Source of the DNA: Mesorhizobium sp. M2D.F.Ca.ET.226.01.1.1
Lineage (GTDB): Bacteria > Pseudomonadota > Alphaproteobacteria > Rhizobiales > Rhizobiaceae
DNA length: 64,000 bases
Direction of reading: 5' to 3'
Assembly (NCBI RefSeq): GCF_004022705.2
Contig: NZ_RZOY02000003.1
Coordinates: 248,001 to 312,000, forward strand
The position numbers were made by a program, and so were the translations under genes. This document shows positions 51,604-60,782 of this stretch, in pieces. The notes under the pieces were generated by a model. It saw only the letters and a program-made list of their open reading frames with translations, was not told the DNA's origin and did no database searches. The first letter of the stretch is position 1. The number at the start of each line of letters is the position of its first letter.

Positions 51604-52905
51604 ATGAAACCATCGCTGCGCGCAAGCAGGTTCCGCAAAAGTGTCCCACGGTTTTGCGAGCGGAGCCTGCGACAGACAACGGAATCCAGGCGGATATTGG
51701 TGGGGCATCCCACGAATATCCGCTTGGCGCTCGGCCTGCTGGCCGCCACCCTGGTGATCACCCACCTGCCCGCCGTCGCGCATGCGCAAAGCTCGCTCGG
51801 CATCGGCACCAATGACGGCATGGCGCCGACCACCACGGGTCCGTTCGCGCATGTCCTGATGTGGATCAATCTCAGGCAGCAGGAGTTCTACCATTCGCTG
51901 GCGGCCGCCATGAAGGCGATGCGCCAGGACGGCAGCAAGCTCTGGCTGCTGATCGGCCTGTCCTTCGCCTATGGCATCTTCCATGCCGCCGGTCCCGGCC
52001 ACGGCAAGGCGGTGATCTCGTCCTACATGGTCGCCAACGAGTTCGCGCTGAAGCGAGGCATCATGCTCTCCTTCGTCTCAGCGCTGCTGCAGGGCCTGAC
52101 GGCGGTGGTGGTCATGATGCTTGCCTATTTCGTGCTGCGCGGCACCGCGATCTCGATGACCGACGCCGCCTGGTTCCTGGAAATCTCGAGCTACGTGCTG
52201 GTAACGCTGTTCGGCGCCTGGCTGTTGTGGCGCAAGCTCGGTCCGTCGATCCTGCGCCTGTTGGGCAAAACCCCCGCCTACAGCCTGTCGGCCGCCCATG
52301 CCGGCCATTCGCATGGCGGGCATTCCCATGCCGGGCACGCGCACGCCCACGCGCATTCCCATGCGGGCCATTTCCACGCGCATGCGCATGCCGCGCATGC
52401 CCTGCACATGCATGACGATCATGATCATCATGACCATTCGCATGCCCACGCCCATGATCATGGCGCGCATGAGCACCACCATCACGCCGCGCACGACCAC
52501 CACGACCATGGCCCGGGCGAAGTCTGCGAGACCTGCGGTCATTCGCACGCACCGGACCCGGCGATGCTGTCGGGCGATCGGTTCGACTGGCGCACAGCCT
52601 GGTCGGCGGTCGCCGCCGTCGGCATCCGCCCCTGCTCCGGCGCGCTGATCGTGCTGAGCTTCGCGCTGCTCAATGGGCTGTGGGTGGGCGGACTGCTGTC
52701 GGTGCTGGCGATGTCGATCGGCACCGCGATCACCGTGTCGGCGCTGGCGACGATCGCGGTGCTGGCCAAGAACTGGGCGGTCTATTTCGCCGGCGACGGC
52801 CGCATCGGCAACCGCATCCATTCCATCGTCGAGATCGGCGGCGCCGCCTTCATCTTCCTGGTCGGCCTGCTGCTGTTATCGGCCAGCCTGTCGGGCGGCG
52901 CCTGA
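51604..52905 (+). CDS. Nickel/cobalt exporter, HoxN/RcnA-like, His-rich loop
   Basis: 433 residues from the ATG at 51604. The true start is uncertain: residues 1-40 are encoded by a repeat and a hairpin (51626-51723), and the probable signal segment is ALGLLAATLVITHLPAVAHA, so a TTG at 51724 is possible. Six membrane spans, with FHAAGPGHGKAVISSYMVAN and GIRPCSGALIVLSFAL as family motifs. The central loop, encoded by 52297-52529, is very rich in His (HAGHAHAHAHSHAG and similar), for metal binding. Confidence 0.9.
   Translation: MKPSLRASRFRKSVPRFCERSLRQTTESRRILVGHPTNIRLALGLLAATLVITHLPAVAHAQSSLGIGTNDGMAPTTTGPFAHVLMWINLRQQEFYHSLAAAMKAMRQDGSKLWLLIGLSFAYGIFHAAGPGHGKAVISSYMVANEFALKRGIMLSFVSALLQGLTAVVVMMLAYFVLRGTAISMTDAAWFLEISSYVLVTLFGAWLLWRKLGPSILRLLGKTPAYSLSAAHAGHSHGGHSHAGHAHAHAHSHAGHFHAHAHAAHALHMHDDHDHHDHSHAHAHDHGAHEHHHHAAHDHHDHGPGEVCETCGHSHAPDPAMLSGDRFDWRTAWSAVAAVGIRPCSGALIVLSFALLNGLWVGGLLSVLAMSIGTAITVSALATIAVLAKNWAVYFAGDGRIGNRIHSIVEIGGAAFIFLVGLLLLSASLSGGA
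51626..51670. repeat. Palindromic repeat in the exporter's 5' end
   Basis: GCAGG (51626-51630) with CCTGC (51666-51670), and CGCAAAA (51634-51640) with TTTTGCG (51652-51658). It has the same plan as the element at 50852. Confidence 0.65.
51690..51723 (+). promoter_or_regulatory. 15-base hairpin near the exporter start
   Basis: GCGGATATTGGTGGG (51690-51704) and CCCACGAATATCCGC (51709-51723) pair at 14 of 15 positions around a GCAT loop. Its position at a metal exporter's 5' end fits an RNA or protein-bound control site. Confidence 0.5.
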
Positions 52906-52940
52906 ACGCCGATTTTCGCCTCCCAGACGCTGGATGGCCG

Positions 52941-53915
52941 TTACGCTATCTTCCCATCGAGCTCATCCTCGATATGCGCGCGGATGATCTCGTCGAAGCT
53001 GCTTTCAGCTTTGAAGCCTAGCTCCCTCGCCCGCCTCGCCTCGAAACGCGTCGGCCAGCCTTTGACGATCGCCCAGATCGTCTCGTCAGGCTGCTCGCGG
53101 ATCCGCTTCGCGACCTGAGCGCCGGCGATGCGCTCCAGCGCCTCGATCTGCTCGCCGACGGTGACGGCGACGCCAGGCATGGTGAGGTTGCGGCGTGGTC
53201 CGACCTTATCGCCGTCGATCTCGGCCGCATGGATTAGGAAGCCCACCGCCGAGCGCGGGCTGGCATGGGTGTGCAGAACCGAGCGCGGCACCGGCAGGAC
53301 CGCCTCCTGCCCGGCGAGCGGCTCGCGGATGATGCCGGAGAAGAAGCTGGACGCCGCCTTGTTCGGCTTGCCGGGGCGAACGCAGATCGTCGGCAGCCGG
53401 ATACCGATGCCGTCGAAGAAGCCGCGCCGCGTATAGTCGGCAAGCAGCGCTTCGCTCATCTGCTTCTGCGTGCCGTAGGAGGTGAGCGGCGTCGGATGGA
53501 ACTCGTCCGGGATGACGTCGGGAAACGGCGCGCCGAACACGGCGATCGACGAGGTGAAGACCAGGCGCGGCGAAAATGCCCCCAGCCGCACCGCATCGAA
53601 CAAGGCACGCGTGCCGTCGAGATTGACCCGGTAGCCGAGATCGAAATTGGCCTCCGCCTCCCCCGACACGATGCCGGCGAGATGGAAGATCACGTCCGGG
53701 CGCGGAGCCACGAGGGCCGCCATGGCGCCGGGCGCGGCAAGATCGCCGGTGTGGATCGCGACATCGACACCGGCGAGCGCCGGCGCCTGCGGCGGCACGA
53801 TGTCGTGCAGGTCGAGCGCCGTTATCTTGCGCCCGCGCAAGGCACCATCCCTGGCCAGCCGCGCGATAAGCTTGCGGCCGACCATGCCGGCCGCGCCCGT
53901 GATCAGTATCCTCAT
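52941..53915 (-). CDS. denD: D-erythronate dehydrogenase-like NAD-dependent epimerase (DenD)
   Basis: 324 residues from the ATG at 53915. The Rossmann motif is ITGAAGMVG (about 5-13). SSIAVFGAPFPDVIPDEFHP and the YxxxK at SYGTQKQMSEALL are typical of the DenD group within extended SDRs, which oxidise D-erythronate at C2. No other den genes are beside it, so the substrate is inferred by family. It could also be a different sugar-acid dehydrogenase. Confidence 0.8.
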   Translation of the reverse strand: MRILITGAAGMVGRKLIARLARDGALRGRKITALDLHDIVPPQAPALAGVDVAIHTGDLAAPGAMAALVAPRPDVIFHLAGIVSGEAEANFDLGYRVNLDGTRALFDAVRLGAFSPRLVFTSSIAVFGAPFPDVIPDEFHPTPLTSYGTQKQMSEALLADYTRRGFFDGIGIRLPTICVRPGKPNKAASSFFSGIIREPLAGQEAVLPVPRSVLHTHASPRSAVGFLIHAAEIDGDKVGPRRNLTMPGVAVTVGEQIEALERIAGAQVAKRIREQPDETIWAIVKGWPTRFEARRARELGFKAESSFDEIIRAHIEDELDGKIA

Positions 53916-53917
53916 CT

Positions 53918-54124
53918 TCAGAGACCTTTCTTGCGTTGGCTGCGTCCGCGCAGCCACAGGACGACGAACAGCCCGAGCACGAAGATCACGGCGACGATGG
54001 CCGCCAGGACCGTCGAGACCTTGCCCACCGCCAGCATGACGGCCGGCAGGAAATAGGCGGCGAGACCGAACACGAGCAGTATCACGGCCGCGGCGATCGC
54101 CGCTTTGCGAGTGTCACGATCCAT
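53918..54124 (-). CDS. Small membrane protein
   Basis: 68 residues from ATG 54124 with two hydrophobic segments (AAIAAAVILLVFGLAAYFLP and VSTVLAAIVAVIFVLGLFVV) and a basic C-terminus (RGRSQRKKGL). No function recognised. It lies two bases from denD and upstream of it on the same strand. Confidence 0.7.
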   Translation of the reverse strand: MDRDTRKAAIAAAVILLVFGLAAYFLPAVMLAVGKVSTVLAAIVAVIFVLGLFVVLWLRGRSQRKKGL

Positions 54125-54175
54125 CAGCAATCGTTCCTCGCTCCGAGGCTGCTCAGCGTGGTCATCACGGCGCGG

Positions 54176-55165
54176 TCAATGATAGTGCCGGCGGTCGGCA
54201 GGCGCGCCATGCGCATGGCCGTGATCGTGACGGTGGTCGTGCTCGTCATGGCTGTCGGCGCACTGGCCGAACTCGGGCTCGACCGTGGCATGATCGATGC
54301 CGTGCTTGGCGGCAAGCCGTTTCTTGATGGCACTTACCGCCACAAACGCATCCACGCCGTCGTTCAGGCAGGCATGCAACGTCGCCATGTTGGAGGTGCC
54401 GTCGAGCGACCAGACATGCATGTGGTGCACCTCGCGCACACCCTTGACCGAGCCTGCCAGGTCCTTGGCGATCAGGTCGCGGTCGAGGCTTGCCGGGACG
54501 CCTTCGAGCAGCACGTGCGCGGCCTCGCGCATCAGCGACCATGCCGTCGACAGGATGAGCAACGACACCAGCACCGACAGGATCGGATCGATCGGCGTCC
54601 AGCCCGTGGCGATGATGATGACGGCGGCGACGATCGCCGCGGCGGAGCCCAGCAGGTCGCCTAGCACATGCAGGATGGCGCCGCGCATGTTGAGGCTCTC
54701 GCGATCGCCGCCATGCAGCACGAAGAAGGAAGCGATGTTGACCAGCAGGCCTGCCACCGCCACCACCAGCATTGGTCCGCCCAGCACGGGCGCGGGCGCC
54801 ATCAGCCGTCCCCAGGCTTCGTAGACGATCCACAGCGCGATGACGAAGATGGCGATGCCGTTGGTGTAGGCGACCAGCGTCTTCACCCGGGCGAAGCCAT
54901 AGGTGAGGCGGCCGGTGGCGGGACGCCCTGTCAGGTGGAAGGCATACCAGGCAAGGCCGAGCGCGATCGCATCGGCCAGCATGTGGCCGGCATCGGCGAC
55001 CAGCGCCAGCGAACCGGTCAGCCAGCCGCCCAGCGCCTCAGCGACCATGAAGCCCGCGGTCAGGCAGGTCGCGATCAGCACCCGCTTCTTGTCGGTCGAG
55101 CCATGCACATGGCCGGCACCATGGCTATGACCGGCCGAGCCGTGATCATGCGAAGCGTGCGCCAT
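54176..55165 (-). CDS. CDF-family divalent cation exporter (ZitB/CzcD-like)
   Basis: 329 residues from the ATG at 55165. Six membrane spans; metal motifs are ALVADAGHMLADAIAL (span 2) and HVLGDLLGSAAA (span 5), the HxxxD pair typical of Zn/Co/Cd exporters. Both ends are His-rich (HASHDHGSAGHSHGAGHVHG at the start; DSHDEHDHRHDHGHAHG at the end). It moves metal out of the cytoplasm in exchange for protons. It stands near the Ni/Co exporter but is not in the same operon. Confidence 0.92.
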   Translation of the reverse strand: MAHASHDHGSAGHSHGAGHVHGSTDKKRVLIATCLTAGFMVAEALGGWLTGSLALVADAGHMLADAIALGLAWYAFHLTGRPATGRLTYGFARVKTLVAYTNGIAIFVIALWIVYEAWGRLMAPAPVLGGPMLVVAVAGLLVNIASFFVLHGGDRESLNMRGAILHVLGDLLGSAAAIVAAVIIIATGWTPIDPILSVLVSLLILSTAWSLMREAAHVLLEGVPASLDRDLIAKDLAGSVKGVREVHHMHVWSLDGTSNMATLHACLNDGVDAFVAVSAIKKRLAAKHGIDHATVEPEFGQCADSHDEHDHRHDHGHAHGAPADRRHYH

Positions 55166-55190
55166 CGCCAAACTCCTATTTGCTGACCGT

Positions 55191-55233
55191 GATCTTATCC
55201 GAAAACCGGTTCCCACTTTTCGGAATCATGGTC
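55191..55233. repeat. Palindromic intergenic repeat, diverged copy C
   Basis: Related to 20562 and 45038: CCGAAAACCGGTTCCCACTTTTCGGAATCATG core, with GATCTTATC and GAATCATGGTC as imperfect outer arms. It lies between the CDF gene and the acetyltransferase. Confidence 0.65.
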
Positions 55234-55961
55234 TACGCGCCAAACTCGGCGCGAAATTCCTCAAGCCGCCGTTTCTGGCCGCCTTCGCTATCGAAATTCG
55301 CCGGATCGAGCCAAGCCTCATAGGCTTTGCGCAAGGCCGGCCACTCCTTGTCGATGATCGAATACCACGCCGTGTCGCGGTTTTCACCCTTGACCACAAG
55401 GTGCTGGCGGAAGATGCCTTCGAACTTGAAGCCGAAGCGCTCGGCGGCGCGTTTCGAGGGTTCGTTGCGGTTGTTGCATTTCCACTCGTAGCGGCGGTAG
55501 CCGAGATCGTCGAAGAGATATTTCGCAAACAGAAACTGCGCCTCGGTCGCCGCCGGCTTGCGCGAGATCAGCGGACCCCAATAGATGTTGCCGATTTCGC
55601 CGACGCCGTTATTGGCGTCGATGCGCATCAGCGTCTGGCGACCGGCGATCTTGCCGCTCGCCTTGTCGATGACGGTGAAGAACAACGGATCCTCGCTGGC
55701 TTCCGCCTTGTCGAGCCAGGGTTGGAAAGCGGCGCGGGTTTCCGGCGGATAATCGGGCAGCCAGGCGAAACGTCCGCCGACATCGGAAACCGACGATGCT
55801 TCGTAGAGCCCATCGCCATGCTTTGCCGCGCTCAACGGCTCGAGCCTGACGGTGCGTCCCTCGATCGCCTTGCGTTCCGGCCGCGGGCGCGGCTGCCAAT
55901 TCTTCAGATCTTCCGACACCGGCCAACTCCAATCCGTTGACTTTTCCCAGCGGACGGTCAC
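55233..55961 (-). CDS. RimJ/RimL-like GNAT acetyltransferase
   Basis: 242 residues from GTG at 55961. GNAT core: GEIGNIYWGPLISRKPAATE, AKYLFDDLGYRRYEWKCNNR and NEPSKRAAERFGFKFEGIFR. The last motif is typical of acetyltransferases that modify ribosomal proteins or amino-group substrates. The target is unknown. It is divergent from the aminotransferase gene, with about 40 bases between starts. Confidence 0.88.
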   Translation of the reverse strand: MTVRWEKSTDWSWPVSEDLKNWQPRPRPERKAIEGRTVRLEPLSAAKHGDGLYEASSVSDVGGRFAWLPDYPPETRAAFQPWLDKAEASEDPLFFTVIDKASGKIAGRQTLMRIDANNGVGEIGNIYWGPLISRKPAATEAQFLFAKYLFDDLGYRRYEWKCNNRNEPSKRAAERFGFKFEGIFRQHLVVKGENRDTAWYSIIDKEWPALRKAYEAWLDPANFDSEGGQKRRLEEFRAEFGA

Positions 55962-56002
55962 AAAAACGCTCGCTCACAGAAAGAACCACAGGGACGGGAA
56001 AA

Positions 56003-57187
56003 ATGCTCCACACGATCGCGGCCTTCGACCGTCTCGGCGAGGAAAATGCCTTTGCGGTGCTGGCCAGGGCCACCGCGCTTGCCCATCAGGGCCGCGATAT
56101 CGTCAACCTCGGCATCGGCCAGCCCGACTTCAAGACGCCGCAGCACATCGTCGAGGCGGCGATCAAGGCGCTGCGCGACGGACACCATGGCTACACGCCG
56201 GCAAACGGCCTCTTGGCCACCCGCGAAGCTGTCGTGCGCCGCACGCTCACCACCACCGGCGTCGAGGTCTCGCCCGAGAATGTGATGATCCTGCCCGGCG
56301 GCAAGCCGACCATGTTCTGCGCGATCCTGATGTTCGGCGAGGCAGGCACGGAGATCCTCTATCCCGATCCCGGCTTTCCGATCTATCGCTCAATGATCGA
56401 GTTCACCGGCGCCACGCCGGTGCCGGTGCCGATGCGCGAGGAGAACGGCTTTGCCTTCTCGGCCGACGAGACGCTGGCGCTGATCACGCCGAAGACCAGG
56501 CTGCTGATCCTCAACTCGCCCGCCAATCCGACCGGTGGCGTCACGCCGCGCGCCGAAATCGAGAAGCTGGTCAATGGACTGGAGAAGCACCCGCAGGTCG
56601 CCATCATGTCCGACGAGATCTACGACGTCATGACCTATGACGGCGAGACGCACTGCTCGCTGCTGAACTTTCCCGAGATCCGCGACCGTCTGATCGTGCT
56701 CAATGGCTGGTCGAAGACCTGGGCCATGACCGGCTGGCGCATGGGCTGGTCGATCTGGCCAAACGGCGACAAGGGCGCCCATCTCTATGACAAGGTGCGC
56801 AAGCTGGCGGTGAATTGCTGGTCCTGCGTCAACGCGCCCAGCCAGTTTGCCGGGATCGCCGCGATCGATGGCCCGCAGGACGATGTCGAGAAGATGATGC
56901 GTGCCTTCGACAACCGCCGCAAGATCGTGGTCGAAGGGCTGAACGCGCTCCCCGGCATCTCCTGCATCACGCCGAAGGGCGCCTTCTACGCCTTCCCCAA
57001 CGTGTCGAAGACCGGCTGGAAGGCAAAGAAGCTTGCCTCCGCGCTGTTGGAGGATGCCGGCGTCGCGCTCATCGGCGGCCCCGATTTCGGCGTGCTCGGC
57101 GAAGGCTATATCCGGCTCTCCTACGCCAATTCCGAGGAAAACATCCTGCGCGCGCTGGAACGCATCGAGGCGTTCTTGACCAAGTGA
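56003..57187 (+). CDS. Class I/II PLP-dependent aminotransferase
   Basis: 394 residues from the ATG at 56003; the longer frame to 55937 overlaps the divergent gene. Substrate and cofactor sites are visible: GIGQPDFKTPQHIVEAA, LNSPANPTGG, SDEIYDVM and the PLP-binding Lys in GWSKTWAMTGWRMGW. It probably moves an amino group between an amino acid and a 2-oxo acid, as aspartate or branched-type aminotransferases do. Substrate not assignable. Confidence 0.93.
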   Translation: MLHTIAAFDRLGEENAFAVLARATALAHQGRDIVNLGIGQPDFKTPQHIVEAAIKALRDGHHGYTPANGLLATREAVVRRTLTTTGVEVSPENVMILPGGKPTMFCAILMFGEAGTEILYPDPGFPIYRSMIEFTGATPVPVPMREENGFAFSADETLALITPKTRLLILNSPANPTGGVTPRAEIEKLVNGLEKHPQVAIMSDEIYDVMTYDGETHCSLLNFPEIRDRLIVLNGWSKTWAMTGWRMGWSIWPNGDKGAHLYDKVRKLAVNCWSCVNAPSQFAGIAAIDGPQDDVEKMMRAFDNRRKIVVEGLNALPGISCITPKGAFYAFPNVSKTGWKAKKLASALLEDAGVALIGGPDFGVLGEGYIRLSYANSEENILRALERIEAFLTK

Positions 57188-57199
57188 CCCGTCAGGCGC

Positions 57200-57961
57200 T
57201 TATCCGCGCCCGACGAACGGCATCTTCGTCGCCATCACCGTCATGAACAGCACGTTGGCATCGAGCGGCAGGCTGGCCATATGCAGCACCGCGTCGGCGA
57301 CGCGCTGCACATCCATCACCGCTTCGGCGGCGATCGAGCCATTCGCCTGCGGCACGCCCACCGTCATCGGCTGCGCCATCTCGGTCAGCGCGTTGCCGAT
57401 GTCGATCTGGCCGCAGGCGATGTCATAAGGGCGGCCGTCGAGCGCCAGCGTCTTGGTCAGTCCGGTGATCGCATGCTTGGTCGCTGTATAGGGCACGGAG
57501 CCCGGCCGCGGCGCATAGGCCGACACCGAGCCGTTGTTGATGATGCGGCCGCCCATCGGCTTTTGCCGGCGCATGGCGCCGAAGGCCGCGCGGGCGCACA
57601 GGAACGAGCCGGTGAGGTTGACGCCGACGACATCGTTCCAGACTTCGACCGGGATCTCGTCGATCAGCGTCGACTTGTAACCCATGCCGGCATTGTTGAA
57701 GAGCAGGTCGACTCGTCCGAACGCCGCGAGCACGGTCTCGAACATGTCGTCGACCTCGGCAGGCTTGCTGATGTCGCAGGCGATGGCCAATGCCTTGGCC
57801 TGCGTCTTTCCCGCCTCGGCGATCGCCTCTTCCAGCACTGTCTTGCGGCGACCGCAGAACACCGTGTTCCAGCCTGCCTGGAGCAGCGCCGTGGCGACGC
57901 TCTTGCCGATGCCGGTGCCGGCTCCAGTAACGATGGCGGTCTTCTCAGCTATGGCGGTCAT
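57200..57961 (-). CDS. Short-chain dehydrogenase/reductase
   Basis: 253 residues from the ATG at 57961, which is behind GGGAGGACGACG; the upstream frame is rejected. Cofactor motif TGAGTGIG (12-19), NNAG, and the active site Ser and YTATK. It oxidises or reduces an unknown alcohol or ketone. It converges with the aminotransferase. Confidence 0.92.
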   Translation of the reverse strand: MTAIAEKTAIVTGAGTGIGKSVATALLQAGWNTVFCGRRKTVLEEAIAEAGKTQAKALAIACDISKPAEVDDMFETVLAAFGRVDLLFNNAGMGYKSTLIDEIPVEVWNDVVGVNLTGSFLCARAAFGAMRRQKPMGGRIINNGSVSAYAPRPGSVPYTATKHAITGLTKTLALDGRPYDIACGQIDIGNALTEMAQPMTVGVPQANGSIAAEAVMDVQRVADAVLHMASLPLDANVLFMTVMATKMPFVGRG

Positions 57962-58052
57962 CGTCGTCCTCCCGGTCATGCTCGGAAAGACGTGGCATCG
58001 CAAATGCCAGGGATCAAGGCAAGCCGCTGTTGGCGATAAAGAAAGGGGCCAA

Positions 58053-58080
58053 CAAAAAGGGCGGTCATTGGCGACCGCCC
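58053..58080 (-). terminator. Terminator of the DUF533 gene
   Basis: On the minus strand GGGCGGTC and GACCGCCC (58059-58080) form an 8-base stem with a GCCAAT loop, followed by TTTTTG. Confidence 0.85.
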
Positions 58081-58203
58081 CGATCTGAACCGCGCTTGGG
58101 AGGAGGAAAAGCCGGTCCGACTGATTAGAATGATGCGCTTGCTGGGTTAACGAGAGACTAACGACCGGCAAGGCGTCGCCGGATGGCGTTTACCAATGCC
58201 TAT

Positions 58204-58935
58204 TCACCACGGCGAACCGGGCGCGCTCCCGGCCGGCACCTTCGCCGCTGAAACCGTCGCCTCGACATGATCGACCAAGGCGTCCGGCAAGCCGAGCCGG
58301 CCGGCCAGCAGGTCGAGATAGCCGCGCTCGGCACGCGTGTCGGGATCGATGGTCAGACGCGAGGCGGTGTAGAGCTCGAGCTTCTGCGCGTCCGTCTTGG
58401 CGTCGGCGACCAGCGTGTCGAGATCGAGCGGTCTATCGAGCTCGGCAAGCAGGAATTTTTCCGCTTCCGCACCGATACCGGCGAGCTTGAGCTTGTCGGC
58501 GATCTTCTTGCGCTCTTCGTCGTCGACATGGCCGTCGGCCTTCGCCGCAGAGATCATCGCCCGGACCAGCGTCAGCGTGAACTCGGCCTCGCCCTGCGGC
58601 GCCTGCGCGGGATCGAAAGCAGTATCGGCCGGCGGCGGGAGCAGTTCAGGCTCGCCGGACGCGGGCGCCTGCGCCGGCGCGTTGCCGGCCTTGTAATTCT
58701 GGTAGGCCTTGTAAGCGAGGCCGCCGATCGCCGCCAGGCCGCCGAGCTTGATGGCCGCGCCCGTCACCTGCCGGCCGGTGCCGGTGCCAAGCAGCACGGC
58801 GGCAAGCGCGCCGGCGGCAAGCGGATTGTCCTTCGCCATCTGCACCGCCTGCCCCGCCTTGTCGCGCACGGTCGAGCCGGTCCCAGGGATTTGCGAGCCG
58901 AGAAGGTCGTCGAGCAGCTTCTTGGGATCGAGCAT
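58204..58935 (-). CDS. DUF533/TerB-fold protein
   Basis: 243 residues from the ATG at 58935. It has an N-terminal DPKKLLDDLLG helix, a hydrophobic stretch (AAGALAAVLLGTGTGRQVTG and KLGGLAAIGGLAYKAYQ), a Pro-rich linker, and a TerB-like helical domain with MISAAKADGHVDDEERKKIA, which is the family's metal-binding-type motif. Probably membrane-associated. Function unknown. Confidence 0.85.
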   Translation of the reverse strand: MLDPKKLLDDLLGSQIPGTGSTVRDKAGQAVQMAKDNPLAAGALAAVLLGTGTGRQVTGAAIKLGGLAAIGGLAYKAYQNYKAGNAPAQAPASGEPELLPPPADTAFDPAQAPQGEAEFTLTLVRAMISAAKADGHVDDEERKKIADKLKLAGIGAEAEKFLLAELDRPLDLDTLVADAKTDAQKLELYTASRLTIDPDTRAERGYLDLLAGRLGLPDALVDHVEATVSAAKVPAGSAPGSPW

Positions 58936-59052
58936 CAATGCCTCCAGAATTGGCCCGGCCGAATACGCCCGGGCAGGGTTTCGGACCGGCAAGACGTAGG
59001 CCCCGCGCTCCGACATTACAATGACGACGCGGCTATTCGGTCGCAGGCCGCT

Positions 59053-59985
59053 CTAGCTGCCGACATGGCGCTTGCCGCCCCGCGCTTGCGCCAGTTCCAC
59101 TTGGCGATGGCGTTCGGCGTAGCGCTCTCGATCCTCGTCGGAGCGCGTTTCAAGACAATGCGGACATGAGACGCCGGCGGTGAATTTCGGCGACAGCCGG
59201 TCCTCGACGGTCAGCGGATGCCGGCAGGCGCGGCAGAGCTCCGCTTCACCCTCCGCTAGCCCATGCGAGACGGATACGCGCTCGTCGAACACAAAACATT
59301 CGCCTTGCCACAGGCTCTCCTCGGCCGGCACGTCCTCCAGATATTTCAGGATGCCGCCCTTGAGATGGAAAACGTCTTTCAGGCCGAGCAACTTCACATA
59401 GGCCGTGGCCTTCTCGCAGCGAATGCCGCCGGTGCAGAACATCGCCACCTTGCGGCCTTCGAGCTCTTCACGGTGCTCTTCCACCCAGGCCGGGAACTCG
59501 CGGAAGCTGGTGGTCTTGGGATCGACCGCGCCCTTGAAGGTGCCGAGCGAGACTTCATAGGCGTTGCGCGTGTCGATGACGACGGTGCCGGCATCCGAGA
59601 TCAGCGCGTTCCAGTCGGCCGGCGCGACATAGGTGCCGGCGCTGGTTGCCGGATCGATATCCTCGACACCCATGGTGACGATCTCGCGCTTCAACCGCAC
59701 CTTCATGCGGTGGAATGGCATCTCTGTGGCGCTGCTGTATTTGACTTCCAGTCCGGCAAGGCCTTCGATGGCCTGGAGATGATCCATCAGCCCGGCGATC
59801 GCCTCCTCGCTGCCGGCGACGGTGCCGTTGATGCCTTCATGCGCGAGAAGCAGCGTGCCCTTGATGCCGCGCCGGCAGCAGAAGGCGGCGAGCGGCATGC
59901 GCAAGGCCTCGTAGTCGTCGAGCCGCGCGAATTTGTAGAGCGCCGCGACGCGGATGGGCTGAATTTCCTTTGTCGTCATGGCCAT
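59053..59985 (-). CDS. trhO: tRNA uridine(34) hydroxylase TrhO (UPF0176)
   Basis: 310 residues. The rhodanese domain carries [19 protein letters not shown] and the active Cys in [15 protein letters not shown]. The N-terminal domain is [17 protein letters not shown], and the C-terminal part has two CxxC zinc-type pairs (CRACRH and CPHCLE). TrhO makes 5-hydroxyuridine at position 34 of tRNA. Confidence 0.9.
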   Translation of the reverse strand: MAMTTKEIQPIRVAALYKFARLDDYEALRMPLAAFCCRRGIKGTLLLAHEGINGTVAGSEEAIAGLMDHLQAIEGLAGLEVKYSSATEMPFHRMKVRLKREIVTMGVEDIDPATSAGTYVAPADWNALISDAGTVVIDTRNAYEVSLGTFKGAVDPKTTSFREFPAWVEEHREELEGRKVAMFCTGGIRCEKATAYVKLLGLKDVFHLKGGILKYLEDVPAEESLWQGECFVFDERVSVSHGLAEGEAELCRACRHPLTVEDRLSPKFTAGVSCPHCLETRSDEDRERYAERHRQVELAQARGGKRHVGS

Positions 59986-60134
59986 GCCACTAGACCGTGG
60001 TCAAAGCGGTTTCAAGGCAAAGGAAGTTCAGGCGGTGCATCATCCGCAGCGCGGCATCGCGACACGCCGGGCTTCGTGGACTTGAGCGAACCCTTCTGCT
60101 AATCGGTTTAAAGCAAAGAAATGGAGACCAGCAC

Positions 60135-60773
60135 ATGACCAGCAAGACCGAAAAGCTTCTGTCGCTTCTCAATGGTCAGCCGGTTATCCCGGTGCTCAAG
60201 ATCGCCAATGTCGCGGACGCCGTACCGCTTGCCCGCGCTTTGTCGGGTGGCGGTTTGCGGGCCATCGAGATCACGCTGCGCACGGCCGACGCACTGGAAG
60301 CGATCCGCCGCGTCGCCGCCGAGGTCGAGGAGGCAATTGTCGGCGCCGGCACCATTCTCGACGCCAGGCAGTTCGACGAAGCGGCAAGCGCCGGCGCGAA
60401 GTTCATCGTCAGCCCTGGCATCACCAGCCAGCTTCTCGACGCGGCCAAGGACAGCCCCGTGCCGCTGCTGCCCGGCGCCATCACGCCCGGCGAGATCATG
60501 GCCGCGCGCGAGGCCGGCCTGCGCTTCCTGAAATTCTTCCCGGCCGAGCAGTCTGGCGGCATCGCTTCGCTGAAAGCTTTCGCCTCGCCGCTTGCCGACG
60601 TGAAATTCTGCCCGACCGGCGGCATCACAGCCAAAAATGCCGCCGACTATCTGAGCCTGCCCAACGTTATCTGCGTCGGCGGCTCCTGGGTTGCGCCCGA
60701 CGATCTCATCAAGGCCGGCAATTGGAACGAGATCGAAGCGCTGGCGCGCGAAGCGAGCCAGCTCAAAAAGTAG
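60135..60773 (+). CDS. eda: KDPG aldolase
   Basis: 212 residues from the ATG at 60135. The catalytic Glu is in AIEITLRTADALEAI, the Schiff-base Lys in FLKFFPAEQSGG, and GAGTILDARQF and CPTGGI form the phosphate site. It splits 2-dehydro-3-deoxy-6-phosphogluconate to pyruvate and glyceraldehyde-3-phosphate in the Entner-Doudoroff pathway. edd is not nearby. Confidence 0.94.
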   Translation: MTSKTEKLLSLLNGQPVIPVLKIANVADAVPLARALSGGGLRAIEITLRTADALEAIRRVAAEVEEAIVGAGTILDARQFDEAASAGAKFIVSPGITSQLLDAAKDSPVPLLPGAITPGEIMAAREAGLRFLKFFPAEQSGGIASLKAFASPLADVKFCPTGGITAKNAADYLSLPNVICVGGSWVAPDDLIKAGNWNEIEALAREASQLKK

Positions 60774-60782
60774 CCAGCGCTT

